Source of the DNA: Verrucomicrobia bacterium IMCC26134
GTDB taxonomy: Bacteria; Verrucomicrobiota; Verrucomicrobiia; Opitutales; Opitutaceae
Assembly (NCBI GenBank): GCA_000972765.1
Contig: CP011265.1
Coordinates: 992,001 to 1,056,000, forward strand
Direction of reading: 5' to 3'
Length of the DNA: 64,000 nt
Shown: positions 9,563 to 18,904 of the stretch, piece after piece
How positions within the stretch are numbered: the stretch's first letter is position 1
Layout: each line of letters starts with the position of its first letter
Notes under the pieces: model-generated
Database searches by the model: none
What the model saw: only the letters and a program-made list of their open reading frames with translations
What the model was told of the DNA's origin: nothing
Made by a program: the position numbers and the translations under genes

Positions 9563-11136
9563 AGCGCGCGCCGTTATCCTCTATCGTCCCTTACCTGGTG
9601 CTGGGCTTGGTTTTCGCTTGGTCCTGCTGGCACGTCGCCTCCATCCGCCGTGTCGCGGTCGACACGGACAAGGTCACGCTCCGGATCGGCCATTGGATGC
9701 TTCATGCCGGCATGAGGGAATCCTTTGATCTTGCCATAACGGATTACCAGAAGCTCCACCCTGACGTATCCATCGAGCAGATACCGGTTCCGATCCGTTC
9801 CTACGCCATGTGGCTGCGAACCCGCCTCGTCGGCGAGACCGCGCCCGATATCACCGGACTCTCCGCCGTGGGCGAGGAGATCGCCGGCCGTTATTACCTC
9901 CCTCTCGACGCCTACGCGAGCCAGCCAAATCCCTACAACGCCGGCACCCCGCTCGAGGGCGTTCCGTGGCGCGATACTTTTGTGGATGGTCTTGAGTCCG
10001 TGCGCAACTTGCTTGGCCCGGTCTCGGGCGAACTTTACGGGGTGAATCTCCAGATTAACACTCTGCGGCTCTATTTTAACCGGAACCTGCTGCGTGCCGT
10101 GACTGGCAGCGATGCACCGCCCGTCACATTTGCCGAGTTACGCGCCCTCGGCGATCAGATCGCCGCCTACAATGCCCGAACGGGCACCAAGCTCGTTCCC
10201 ATCGCATCATGCGGCCCCTATTCCCGTTATCTTTTCAACACCCTTGTTCCGTCCCAAACCCAGCGTTTCGCGGTCGAATCCAGTCCGTCGCTCAACCTCT
10301 CGGTATCCCCGCAGGACATGGCCACCGCATTTCTTCGCGGGGAGTGGACCTACGCCACGCCGGCTTTTCGTAGCGGACTGGAACTCATGCGCGAGGTCAC
10401 TTCGCTCATGCCGCCGGGTTTCTCCCAACTCGAGCGCGACGATGCGCTCTTCGCCTACCTTCAGCAGCAGGCCGTCATGTTTTACGCCGGGAGTTGGGAT
10501 TATGGCGTGCTGGTGCGTGACGGCCCTTTCCCGACCGGAGTAACCAGCCTTCCCCTGCCGGATAGGGATGATCCGAAGTATGGTCGCTTTGTGCTCGGTC
10601 CCATTTCCGAGGTCGCCGGCAGTCCTGAGGCCATCCTCGGCATCACCCGCACCAGCCGCCATCCCGAGGTTGCCCTCGATTTCCTGCGCTTCCTCTCCTG
10701 CCGGTCAGTCGCCACCACATTCTCCCGCGAGAGCCACCGTATTTCGTCGGTCGTCGGCACGCCGCCTCCGCCCGATGCCCCTGGGCTCGCCCCTGTCCTT
10801 AACGGCGAGGTCAACGGCTTCGGCATCGACTTCACCTATCTCGCAGGCGGAAACACCAACCGCGCTTTTCAAAATAATCTCCACCGCGCGCTCGGCCCAA
10901 AGGGTGACTTGGATGATTTCATTAAAGCAGTCGAATCCACCATGCCTGAAAACCTTCGCCGCGACCTCGCCCAGGCCGCACTCGGGCAGCAGCGTGAGAT
11001 CCGTCGCCTCGATTCCCAGCTCGCTTTCGCACTGACCCGGTCCGACCCCAAACCCGGGGAGTGGAGTCGCCTCGCCGAGGCGCAGAGTATTCGCCAACAG
11101 GAGCGCCTGCCTCTCGTGCAGGAGTTCTTCCCCTGA
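9559..11136 (+). CDS. ABC transporter extracellular solute-binding protein, family 1, membrane-anchored
   Basis: A 525-residue substrate-binding protein of the MalE/UgpB type. The N-terminus (about residues 10-26, VPYLVLGLVFAWSCWHV) is a single hydrophobic segment with no lipobox Cys or evident cleavage site, so the protein is probably anchored in the inner membrane. After it comes the family pattern: VTLRIGHWMLHAGMRESFD, TAPDITGLSA, and NLQINTLRLYFNRNLL, which matches the LYYNKDL element of the family. It is longer than the usual 400-440 residues. It starts inside the stop of the TPR gene and is followed 54 bases later by the two permeases, so the four form one operon for oligosaccharide uptake. 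Confidence 0.88.
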   Translation: MKRAPLSSIVPYLVLGLVFAWSCWHVASIRRVAVDTDKVTLRIGHWMLHAGMRESFDLAITDYQKLHPDVSIEQIPVPIRSYAMWLRTRLVGETAPDITGLSAVGEEIAGRYYLPLDAYASQPNPYNAGTPLEGVPWRDTFVDGLESVRNLLGPVSGELYGVNLQINTLRLYFNRNLLRAVTGSDAPPVTFAELRALGDQIAAYNARTGTKLVPIASCGPYSRYLFNTLVPSQTQRFAVESSPSLNLSVSPQDMATAFLRGEWTYATPAFRSGLELMREVTSLMPPGFSQLERDDALFAYLQQQAVMFYAGSWDYGVLVRDGPFPTGVTSLPLPDRDDPKYGRFVLGPISEVAGSPEAILGITRTSRHPEVALDFLRFLSCRSVATTFSRESHRISSVVGTPPPPDAPGLAPVLNGEVNGFGIDFTYLAGGNTNRAFQNNLHRALGPKGDLDDFIKAVESTMPENLRRDLAQAALGQQREIRRLDSQLAFALTRSDPKPGEWSRLAEAQSIRQQERLPLVQEFFP

Positions 11137-11190
11137 GCCCCGTCGTTTTTCCGCCACTCACTGCAACCCTCAGCCTACCCCTTACACCCC

Positions 11191-12138
11191 GTGGCCCTGC
11201 CTATTTCTCGTCACAAAGCTCTTCGCGAATGGAAGCTCTACTTCTTCATTCTGCCGTCGCTGCTGTTTATCGGCGTCTTCTCCTACTTTCCCGCGGGAAG
11301 CGCGATCTATCACAGTTTCTTCGACTGGCAGGGCGGCGATAATAAGCAGCTCATCGGCTTCGAAAACTTCTCTCGCGCGTTGCATGATCCGGTGCTCTGG
11401 AGCTCCTTCGGAACCGTATCGGTGCTCATTGTTTTCAACCTCATTAAGATGATCCCCGCCATCCTCATGGCCGTGCTCATACACCGACTCAAGAGCGACC
11501 GCGCCCAATACGGCTACCGTGTCCTACTGGTCGTTCCCATGATCGTGCCCGGACTGGTCACGCTTTTCATCTGGAAGTTTTTCTTCGATCCCAATCTCGG
11601 TGTTCTGAATAACGTCCTCGATTTCACCGGCCTCAAAACCGTGCTCGTCCACCTCGACCAGTTCTTCGGCTGGGACGTCTTTTTCGCCAATGCTCCCATC
11701 GGCTGGCTCTCGCAACCCGCCTTGATCCTGCCTTCGCTTTTCCTCTGGGGCTTCCCATGGATCGGCGCCGTCGGTGTGCTCATCTACCTCGCCGGCCTGC
11801 AATCGATTGGCCAGGAGGTTTACGAGGCCGCCGAACTCGACGGCGTCGGCCCGTTTCAAAAATTCCTCTACATCGAGCTGCCGCTCATCCTCACCCAGGT
11901 TCGCCTATCCCTCGTGTTGTTGATCATTGGCACGCTCAAAGACTACGGCCTGCAACTCGTGCTACTCGGCGACACCGGCGGCCCCGGCGGACGCGGCATG
12001 GTGCCCGGGCTCTGGATGTATAACCGCGCCTTCATCGCCGGCGAATTTGGCTACGCCTGCGCCATCGGCATGATCTTGTTCGTCTTCATCCTCGGTCTGA
12101 CCTACCTCAATAATAAATACGTGAGGGTAGATAAATGA
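11191..12138 (+). CDS. ABC sugar transporter permease, MalF/UgpA type
   Basis: A 315-residue inner-membrane permease of the MalF/UgpA/LacF family with six or so membrane segments. The EAA loop that contacts the ATPase is visible near residue 212 (EAAELDGVGPFQKFLYIELP). The GTG at 11191 is used as the start because it precedes the first hydrophobic segment at the expected distance and there is no in-frame ATG before it. The stop overlaps the start of the MalG-type partner (ATGA). It imports a sugar delivered by the binding protein at 9559. Confidence 0.92.
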   Translation: MALPISRHKALREWKLYFFILPSLLFIGVFSYFPAGSAIYHSFFDWQGGDNKQLIGFENFSRALHDPVLWSSFGTVSVLIVFNLIKMIPAILMAVLIHRLKSDRAQYGYRVLLVVPMIVPGLVTLFIWKFFFDPNLGVLNNVLDFTGLKTVLVHLDQFFGWDVFFANAPIGWLSQPALILPSLFLWGFPWIGAVGVLIYLAGLQSIGQEVYEAAELDGVGPFQKFLYIELPLILTQVRLSLVLLIIGTLKDYGLQLVLLGDTGGPGGRGMVPGLWMYNRAFIAGEFGYACAIGMILFVFILGLTYLNNKYVRVDK

Positions 12139-13139
12139 GCGCCGCCCTCAACGACTCCGTCGGCTCCCGCCGCCATCGCGACTGGCCCAAGCACCTCGTG
12201 CTGATCGCCATCCTCTGCATCGAGCTCTTTCCGCTCTACATGATGCTCCAGGTCTCGATGAAGGACAACGCGAGCTTCATCCAGAACCCGTGGCTCCCGC
12301 AGCCGCCGTATGCGGTCACCGAGGTGCGCAGTGCGCCCGTCGCCGGACAGCCCGATGTCGTCCACAACCGCACCGCCACCTGGACGGAAGTCCTGCACGG
12401 TATCACGCCCGCCCTCGTTCCAGACCCCGCCCTGATCTCGGCGGAGAAGCACTTCGACCTCGGCGTCTATCGCGTCGGCAACCTGGTGAATGGTGTGAAA
12501 ATCGTCGGCCCCTACGTCGCCAACACCGTATTTGTCGCCCTCACCGGCACCTTCCTCTCGCTTAGTCTAGCCATTTTCGGAGCGTATTTCTTCGCCCGAT
12601 ACAGGATGCCCTTCGCCGGCGTGCTCTGGGGCGCCTTCATGCTGCTCATGTTGCTCCCCGGCGTGGCCAACATCGTCCCGCTTTTTACCCTCTTAAAAGA
12701 TCTCGGACTGCTCAACACCCTCTCGGCTCTCATCATCGTGGGCATCGCAGGCGGGCAGGTGTTTAATATTTTTGTCCTGCGCAACTTCATCGAGGACCTG
12801 CCCAAGGACCTTTTCGAGGCGGCCGAGATGGACGGCGCCAGCCACCTGCAGCAGATCAAAACGGTCGTGCTACCGCTCGCCGCGCCCATCATCGGCACTC
12901 TCGCCATCCTCGCATTCCTCGGCAAGTGGAACGATTTCCTCCTGCCTTTGATCGTGCTGCGCGACAAAGAGCTTTTCACGCTCGGCGTCGGTCTCATCTA
13001 CCTCGACGGCGAATATGTGAAACAATGGGGTCAGATCATGTCCGCCTACTTCATCGCTTCGATCCCGCTCATCATCATTTTCCTCTTTTGTATGCGCCTC
13101 TTCGTCCGCGGCCTCTCCGCCGGCGCGGTCAAGGGATAG
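12135..13139 (+). CDS. ABC sugar transporter permease, MalG type, with a periplasmic insertion
   Basis: A 334-residue partner permease of the MalG/UgpE family. The EAA loop is at about residues 230-250 (EAAEMDGASHLQQIKTVVLP). The family is normally about 275-290 residues. The extra length lies between the first membrane helix and the second: roughly residues 50-115 (ASFIQNPWLPQPPYAV to VYRVGNLVNGVK), which should face the periplasm. No ATPase gene is in the operon, so a shared MsmX/MalK-type ATPase encoded elsewhere is probably used, as is common for such importers. Confidence 0.92.
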   Translation: MSAALNDSVGSRRHRDWPKHLVLIAILCIELFPLYMMLQVSMKDNASFIQNPWLPQPPYAVTEVRSAPVAGQPDVVHNRTATWTEVLHGITPALVPDPALISAEKHFDLGVYRVGNLVNGVKIVGPYVANTVFVALTGTFLSLSLAIFGAYFFARYRMPFAGVLWGAFMLLMLLPGVANIVPLFTLLKDLGLLNTLSALIIVGIAGGQVFNIFVLRNFIEDLPKDLFEAAEMDGASHLQQIKTVVLPLAAPIIGTLAILAFLGKWNDFLLPLIVLRDKELFTLGVGLIYLDGEYVKQWGQIMSAYFIASIPLIIIFLFCMRLFVRGLSAGAVKG

Positions 13140-13202
13140 CTGCAGTCTTGTTCCACATGCGATACCCTGAGGTGCTTTAAGTTATTCCGGCCAAACTATT
13201 CG

Positions 13203-14213
13203 ATGCAATCTCCGCTCCCCTCCGCCGCCTTGTTCGCCAGCCAAAGCGCCTTCACCGTCGTTTATTCCGCCGCTATCCGTAAGGAATTGTCCACCCTGTG
13301 TTCACTTAAGGTGGATGCGGTCACGCCTCAAGACCTCTCGTATTACTCCGTAGCCCTACGTGACGTTGAGTTTCTTTTCACCACCTGGGGTGCGCCAAAG
13401 CTCGACGTTACCACGCTCGCCTTGTTGCCAAAGCTAAAGGCTGTTTTCTACGCCGCTGGAAGCATCAAGAGCATCGTGACCGAAGAGTTCTGGGAGCGCA
13501 ACATTCCCATTTGCTCCGCCTGGGCCGCCAACGCCGTTCCCGTTACCGAATTCACCTTCGCCCAGATCATACTCGGTCTTAAACAGGTCCATCGCTACCC
13601 CGCCCTGATGCGTGCCGCGCGCGCACGGGCGCGACCCGAACACTATGAAAACGTGGGTGCCTTCGGCACCACTGTCGGCTTGGTTTCCCTAGGACAGATT
13701 GGTCGCCGCGTCGCCGGCATGTTGCGACAGCTCGACGTCCATGTGTTAGCCTACGATCCATTTTGCCCGATTCACGTCGCGCAGGAATTAGGCGTTACCC
13801 TCGTTTCGCTCGAGGAGGTCTTTGCCCGCAGTCGTGTCGTGTCTTTACACGCTCCGTGGATAAAGGAAACCGAAGGACTTATTACCGGTGACCTACTCGC
13901 TTCGATGCCCCTCGGCGGCACTTTCATCAACACTGCCCGCGGCGCAATCGTCAATGAACCCGAGATGATTACCGTGCTCCAGTCCCGCACCGACCTCACC
14001 GCGGTGCTTGATGTCACCTGGCCCGAGCCAGCACCGGCCTACTCTCCGCTTTATGATTTACCCAATATCTTTTTGACTCCTCACGTTGCGGGGTCCGAGC
14101 AGGGAGAATGTGCTCGATTGGCGCGCTACATGATCGACGAATACCATCGATTCCTTCACGGCGAGCCGCTGCGCTGGAATGTCAGCCGCGAGGCCGCCGC
14201 CCGTATGGCCTAA
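13203..14213 (+). CDS. D-isomer-specific 2-hydroxyacid dehydrogenase family protein
   Basis: A 336-residue cytoplasmic NAD(P)-dependent dehydrogenase. The Rossmann fold is seen at GTTVGLVSLGQIGRRVAGML; the first Gly of the classical GxGxxG is replaced by a Ser-containing variant (VSLGQIG), as in some members. The catalytic residues fit the family: Arg in NTARGAIV, Glu in TWPEPAP, and His in LTPHVAGSEQ. It lies 63 bases after the permease gene on the same strand and is probably co-transcribed, so it may act on the imported sugar or a derived keto acid. The substrate is not evident. Confidence 0.88.
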   Translation: MQSPLPSAALFASQSAFTVVYSAAIRKELSTLCSLKVDAVTPQDLSYYSVALRDVEFLFTTWGAPKLDVTTLALLPKLKAVFYAAGSIKSIVTEEFWERNIPICSAWAANAVPVTEFTFAQIILGLKQVHRYPALMRAARARARPEHYENVGAFGTTVGLVSLGQIGRRVAGMLRQLDVHVLAYDPFCPIHVAQELGVTLVSLEEVFARSRVVSLHAPWIKETEGLITGDLLASMPLGGTFINTARGAIVNEPEMITVLQSRTDLTAVLDVTWPEPAPAYSPLYDLPNIFLTPHVAGSEQGECARLARYMIDEYHRFLHGEPLRWNVSREAAARMA

Positions 14214-14250
14214 GCCCCGTCTCTCGTATCTGCGGCTACCTGCCGATTAT

Positions 14251-15594
14251 TTAGTCGGTTTTTCCTCCATCGGGATTAAGGGTTTCCTCTCTTTGAGTCG
14301 TTTTTTCTGTTTTAGCTTTTGTGATTGGCTGGCTGGCACTGATCTCGCGAAGCCAGTCGGCCCAGTGGTCGTCGACCTCGGCGATAAGGGGCTTCGGTGA
14401 CCAGTCGTCGTTATACATGGCGAATTTATCCTTCGACACGGGAGCCAGGTTAACGAATTCGAACCCGTAGCCGGTTCCCTGCGCGAGGGCGTTGCGCAGC
14501 ATGGGGACGACCTCGGCGGGACGATAGTCGGAGCCGTTGAGGGTCATGTGCTCGCTCACCGCCCATGAACGGCCGGTGGCCTTCATGACCTTGTGAACCG
14601 TGTCGTAGGCGATCTGGTTGGGGGCGCGTTTTCCCAGGTGCCAGTGCCAGTTGACCTGAATGATGTTCACGCCTTTGAGGGCGGTGAGGAAGCGTTCGGA
14701 GTCGCCGTTGCGCCTGGCCATATCGCGGCCGCCCGTCTCCAGATAATCAACCGCGATGAGCGCGTCGGGGCCGACCACGGACCGATAGGCGGCGATGTCT
14801 TGATTGACCCAGTCAGCTAGGCTCTCGGCACGGAAACGCAGCCAGACGGGATGAAGGCGGAAGCTGTCCGGAATCGGAAATGTCTCGGGCCAGGCTGGTG
14901 CGTCGGAGAATTTCTTGCTCCAGGCGATGTAAGCGGCGCGTGCGGAGACACTGAAGTCTATGTCGCGGTCGCCCATGAACTGGGGCTCGACGGTGGTTTC
15001 GTAGTGGAGGATGAGCTTGTGCGGAAGCACGGATACAAGATTTCGAATGTAGGTGTGGACGGCTTCGCAGTAGCCTGGGTGCAGGATGCTGGGGACGATG
15101 CTATTGAAACCGTATTCGGTGTCGCGAACCTGTTTGCCTTCGTGGTCGACGGCGACCGCTTCCGGGAAACGATTCCAAAAATCTTCAGTCAGGGTGCCGC
15201 CACCGACGCCGTAGGTTTCGACTGAGAGACAAGGAAACATACCGGCGGCGTCGATGGCTTCGATCAACTCCGCGAGAGGATGAGTGTCGGCATCAATCAT
15301 ACCGTCGCCGTCCTTGTCGAAATGGTGCCAATAGCAATTCAGCTCGATGGCGTTGTAGCCTTTGGCCTTTAGGATGGGCAGAGCCTCGCGGAGGCGTTTG
15401 CAGGCGGTCGGGTTGGCGAAATCCAGAAGGGGTTTGCCGATCTTGAGAAAAGTCCACCGGCCGTTGACGTAAAGCCGACCGTCGCGGAGCTCGCGTGTCC
15501 TGACCGCGGCGGCAGGGGAGGGCGCATCGGCGCCGAAAGCGAGACCGGCGGCGAAAAGGGCGATGGAGGTAGTTAACGAAGAGTGGAGGTGCAT
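14251..15594 (-). CDS. Secreted TIM-barrel glycoside hydrolase-like protein (clan GH-A type)
   Basis: About 447 residues from the ATG at 15594, which gives a signal peptide (HLHSSLTTSIALFAAGLAFG, then ADAPSP). The frame is open further upstream but without sense. The start of the domain (RDGRLYVNGRWTFLKIGKPL) and the run KGYNAIELNCYWHHFDKDGD resemble beta-galactosidase-like GH42/GH5 barrels. Candidate acid and nucleophile glutamates are in LHYETTVEPQF and SWAVSEHMTL. The fold assignment is moderate and the exact family is not recognised. It is divergent from the GH92 gene, with an operator-like site between them, so the two are likely co-regulated and may attack the same glycan. Confidence 0.72.
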   Translation of the reverse strand: MHLHSSLTTSIALFAAGLAFGADAPSPAAAVRTRELRDGRLYVNGRWTFLKIGKPLLDFANPTACKRLREALPILKAKGYNAIELNCYWHHFDKDGDGMIDADTHPLAELIEAIDAAGMFPCLSVETYGVGGGTLTEDFWNRFPEAVAVDHEGKQVRDTEYGFNSIVPSILHPGYCEAVHTYIRNLVSVLPHKLILHYETTVEPQFMGDRDIDFSVSARAAYIAWSKKFSDAPAWPETFPIPDSFRLHPVWLRFRAESLADWVNQDIAAYRSVVGPDALIAVDYLETGGRDMARRNGDSERFLTALKGVNIIQVNWHWHLGKRAPNQIAYDTVHKVMKATGRSWAVSEHMTLNGSDYRPAEVVPMLRNALAQGTGYGFEFVNLAPVSKDKFAMYNDDWSPKPLIAEVDDHWADWLREISASQPITKAKTEKTTQREETLNPDGGKTD

Positions 15595-15687
15595 GGCCAG
15601 GGTTGCTAGGTGAACAGGTGTTAAGGGGGCCGCTTGGGTGGGTTGGCTTCGCGGACGGTTGATTTTCAGCTTTGACGAAGGATTTGA

Positions 15688-15700
15688 TAAAACGATTAAA
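15688..15700. promoter_or_regulatory. LacI-type operator-like site between divergent glycosidase genes
   Basis: TAAAACGATTAAA differs from the sites at 7497 and 24312 by one base in the core. It lies 94 bases before the secreted hydrolase start (15594) and 38 bases before the GH92 start (15738), so it could control both. Confidence 0.5.
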
Positions 15701-15737
15701 TAAAATCCAGCTTTAGAGATCAATCACCACCCATTTT

Positions 15738-17852
15738 ATGGCCATAACCCCATTCACGCTCGACGAGATCAACGTGTTTCAAGGCACCGACAGCTCGCCG
15801 GATTTTTCCAACGGCAATACTCTGCCGCTCGTGGCCTTGCCGCGCGGACTGACCCATTGGTCACTTCAGACCAATGATGCCTCGACCTTTTTCTACAGCT
15901 GGTCGGAGCGACGGATTCAGGGGGTGCGAGCCACTCATCAGCCTTCGCCTTGGATGGGCGACTACGGTGCCGCGCTGTTTTTACCCGTGCTCGCCGACCA
16001 TGGCCGCAACTTGGGCGAGACGGCCGCTTTCGTGTGCCGGGAAGCCATGCAGGCCACTCCCGCACGGCTTGATCTCACTTTCGCCCACACGGGTATCCGT
16101 CTGGCGTTGGTGCCCACTGCGGCCGGGGCGCGGATGCGTTTTGATTATCCGGCCCCGACCGGAGCGCGGGTAATCGTTTATCTTCACGAGGGAGAGATCA
16201 ATGCACGGGCAGGGGTCCGGCGTCTGGCGTTTACCTCTCGGACGACACGGCCCGATGGCGATGTAGATTGTCACTACGAATTGATCTTCACGGCGCCTCT
16301 TCGGTCGCTCCACGAATTGCCCGACTATGGCGCATCCCGGAAGGGTGCCCGCGCCTACGCGCTGGTTTTTGGCCGGCTGCCCGCTGGCCGGTTGGAATGC
16401 ACGGTGGGCACCTCATTCATCTCGCCTGCTCAAGCGCGGGTGGCGGCGGACCGCGAAGCGGGTTCAAGCCTGGCAACCCTGACGGCCCGCGCCAGTGCCG
16501 CGTGGCAAAACGAACTCGCCGGGCTCTCGGTGGATTGCGATGACCCTGATCGCCGTCGCACGATAGCCAGCGCGCTCTATCGAGCCGGGCTTTTCCCTCG
16601 ACGCTGGGCCGAGCGCGACGCGCGCGGAAGGGAGGTTCACGCAAGCCCCTTCGGCACGCCGGGTGCGCGCCCGGGAGCGCTGGCGGTGGACGTGGGATTT
16701 TGGGATGTGTATCGCACGCTCTTTCCCTGGCTTTCGCTCACTCGGCCGACGCTTACCGGCGATATGATTGCAGCGTTTCTGCGACTCGCCGATGCCGCCG
16801 GAGGTTGGCTGCCGCAATGGCCCAGCCCAGGGCATCGCCGCTGCATGACGGGGACGCATAGCGACCTCGTGCTCGGCGACGCCATCGTTAAAGGCCTGCC
16901 CGGTTTTGACCCCGCCGCCGCCTACGCCATCATACGCCGGCATGCGTTGGAAATCCCGCCTGCCGATCTCCCCGTGGGCCGCGTGGGTCTCGCCGATTAT
17001 CTCAAGCTCGGTTATATGCCGGTCGAGGCTGGCGGTCATTCGGCCGCCATCACGCTCGATTACGCGCTCGATGATTTCGCGGCGGCACAGGCGGCCCGGA
17101 CGCTCGGACATACCGCCGACGCGGTGTGTTTCTCCGCAAGGGCCGGCAACTATCGGCACCTCTTTGATTCAAAAACCGGCTTTTTCCGAGCCCGCCACCG
17201 AGATGGCGCCTGGCGCACGCCCTTCGACGAGTTTAACTGGGGCGAGGAATACATCGAAGGCAGTGCGTGGCAGTATCGCTGGAGCGTGCCCCATGATCCG
17301 GACGGACTCGCTGCGCTCCATGGGGGACGGCGGCGTTTCGTGAGGGCTTTGGAAAAATTGTTTACCACTCCGCCGCGCTTCGGCACGGGAGCCTATGGAA
17401 AGGAGATCCATGAAATGCTTGAAATGGCGGATGCTGGCTTTGGCCAATACGCGCACTCCAATCAACCCGTCCATCACGCCATCTATCTCTTCGCGGCAGC
17501 AGGCCGCTTTGACCTCACGGAACACTGGCAGACGCAAGTCTGTGACCGACTGTATGGCGCCGGCCCAGACGGTCTGCCGGGCGACGACGACAATGGCGAG
17601 ATGAGCGCCTGGTATTTGTTGGCTACCGTCGGCCTGTTTCAATCCGCCCCCGCCCGTGACGAATACATGCTCACGTGTCCGGCCGTGCGCGCTGCATCGT
17701 TGCGGGTGGGGGATGATCGCACTTTGGAAATCGTGCGTCGAAATCGTCCCGGCACCTCGGTGCGTGAAGTGCTTCATCAGCGTCACGTCGTGCCCTCCCG
17801 CCGGCTTACCCACGCCCAGTTAACGAGTGGCGGTCGACTTGAGTTCCGCTGA
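15738..17852 (+). CDS. GH92 family alpha-mannosidase-like enzyme
   Basis: A 704-residue protein matching the calcium-dependent GH92 exo-alpha-mannosidases. Near the N-terminus is INVFQGTDSSPDFSNGNTLP with LVALPRGLTHWSLQ, the usual start of the beta-sandwich domain. The catalytic (alpha/alpha)6 domain shows VGFWDVYRTLFPWLSLTRP, WQYRWSVPHDPDGL and GDDDNGEMSAWYLLATVG. The Glu and Asp residues of the last motif belong to the conserved active-site region. No signal peptide is seen, so it probably works in the cytoplasm on imported oligosaccharides, unlike many Bacteroides homologues. It is divergent from the hydrolase at 14251-15594 with an operator between. Confidence 0.9.
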   Translation: MAITPFTLDEINVFQGTDSSPDFSNGNTLPLVALPRGLTHWSLQTNDASTFFYSWSERRIQGVRATHQPSPWMGDYGAALFLPVLADHGRNLGETAAFVCREAMQATPARLDLTFAHTGIRLALVPTAAGARMRFDYPAPTGARVIVYLHEGEINARAGVRRLAFTSRTTRPDGDVDCHYELIFTAPLRSLHELPDYGASRKGARAYALVFGRLPAGRLECTVGTSFISPAQARVAADREAGSSLATLTARASAAWQNELAGLSVDCDDPDRRRTIASALYRAGLFPRRWAERDARGREVHASPFGTPGARPGALAVDVGFWDVYRTLFPWLSLTRPTLTGDMIAAFLRLADAAGGWLPQWPSPGHRRCMTGTHSDLVLGDAIVKGLPGFDPAAAYAIIRRHALEIPPADLPVGRVGLADYLKLGYMPVEAGGHSAAITLDYALDDFAAAQAARTLGHTADAVCFSARAGNYRHLFDSKTGFFRARHRDGAWRTPFDEFNWGEEYIEGSAWQYRWSVPHDPDGLAALHGGRRRFVRALEKLFTTPPRFGTGAYGKEIHEMLEMADAGFGQYAHSNQPVHHAIYLFAAAGRFDLTEHWQTQVCDRLYGAGPDGLPGDDDNGEMSAWYLLATVGLFQSAPARDEYMLTCPAVRAASLRVGDDRTLEIVRRNRPGTSVREVLHQRHVVPSRRLTHAQLTSGGRLEFR

Positions 17853-17961
17853 AGAATCCGATTTGGTGACTCGCGCGCTCATCTTCGGATTTAATCAGTT
17901 AATCTGAGGCCAAGAGATAGATGACCGGTTTGGGATCGGGCTGCAGCAATGGAATGGGGCA

Positions 17962-17994
17962 TTAAAAAACCATGCTCTTTTCACGCATGGTTTT
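17962..17994 (-). terminator. Rho-independent terminator of the pseudopilin-like gene
   Basis: Perfect 10-base stem AAAACCATGC / GCATGGTTTT with a 9-base loop. On the minus strand the stem is followed by a T run. It lies 28 bases past the stop of the gene at 18023-18709. Confidence 0.8.
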
Positions 17995-18022
17995 GAACTT
18001 TTTCTTCCGGTTCAGGGCCTGC

Positions 18023-18709
18023 TTATTTGTAAGTGAAATAGCGCCAGTTGGTGCCGTCTTTCGTGTTTAAATCGGCAAAAGTCAGCGCCACGACGTGTCC
18101 ATCGAACATGCAGACGTTAGCCTTGGTGTTACCATTGTGACGCGTTCCGGGAATATGGTTGCCGGAAAGAAGCGTGACCACGAAACCTGCCCCGCTTGGA
18201 ACAGGGATTTCATACCAACCGTAGGTAAAATCATCGACGGCTTTCGGGAAGGCGGACACTTCTCCAATCATCCAAGTGCGGGAGGGGGATGGAATGGCGT
18301 TTAGGGTGTATTTTTGGTTCTCAACGCAGACGCCATAGGACGTGGGCGAACCCACGCGATTCTCGGCTACGGTTTCCGGACAGAACCAGAAACCATCATC
18401 TTTTTTGGTGAGATCATACTTTGGCAAAAGCCCGCTGTTATCCAGCACTACCTGCCACAAAGTCGTCCCTGCCCCTGTTGGCATACATTTCCCCTTGTTG
18501 TCGTTCGCGTAGAGCAGGTAACCCACGCCGATCTGGCGAACTTGCGAAAGGCATTTCGCGGCCTTGGCGGTCTTGCGCACGGTGCCGACAGTCGGAATGA
18601 TGATCGCGGCCAGAATCCCGATAATGGCAATTACGGTTAGCAACTCGATTAAAGTGAATCCGCGGACCGTGGTTGCACCTGCGGACCTGAAAGGGGAGTG
18701 AAGTTTCAT
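18023..18709 (-). CDS. Type II secretion pseudopilin-like protein (prepilin N-terminal methylation domain)
   Basis: A 228-residue protein with the canonical prepilin motif: residues 16-19 VRGF, then TLIELLTVIAIIGILAAIII, cleaved by prepilin peptidase after the Gly and with Glu at +5. The rest is the globular head common in Planctomycetes and Verrucomicrobia, ending with RHNGNTKANVCMFDGHV. This resembles the H-X9-DG element, but with 11 residues between His and Asp. These proteins are exported and assembled at the inner membrane. Many copies usually occur per genome and their roles are unclear. The gene is monocistronic, has its own terminator, and an operator-like site lies 88 bases upstream. 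This suggests co-regulation with the glycosidases. Confidence 0.88.
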   Translation of the reverse strand: MKLHSPFRSAGATTVRGFTLIELLTVIAIIGILAAIIIPTVGTVRKTAKAAKCLSQVRQIGVGYLLYANDNKGKCMPTGAGTTLWQVVLDNSGLLPKYDLTKKDDGFWFCPETVAENRVGSPTSYGVCVENQKYTLNAIPSPSRTWMIGEVSAFPKAVDDFTYGWYEIPVPSGAGFVVTLLSGNHIPGTRHNGNTKANVCMFDGHVVALTFADLNTKDGTNWRYFTYK

Positions 18710-18796
18710 GGGGTGTGGCTGGCGCGTTTGAAAACAACTAAGATGGCTCTGCTGTTGGAGAAAGAATTAGGAACGGCAGGCTGGTCAAGTTGAAAC

Positions 18797-18810
18797 TAAA
18801 ACGATTTAAC
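18797..18810. promoter_or_regulatory. LacI-type operator-like site before the pseudopilin-like gene
   Basis: TAAAACGATTTAAC shares the core of the other three sites, with one extra base (TAAAACG-A-TTTAA). It is in the 195-base gap between the beta-helix gene stop (18905) and the pseudopilin start (18709). Nothing else was seen in that gap. Confidence 0.5.
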
Positions 18811-18904
18811 ATAAATCCTAGAGTGTCCTCCTTGGTAGCGCCACCGGGGAACTCCTCCAGCGCCCGACAGCCCTATCGTCAACCGGGTCACGCGAGTGAT
18901 ACGG

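Noticed and set aside
14238-14262. CCGA...TCGG followed by T run as a terminator between the dehydrogenase and hydrolase genes
   Set aside because: The stem is only four pairs and overlaps the stop of the minus-strand gene.
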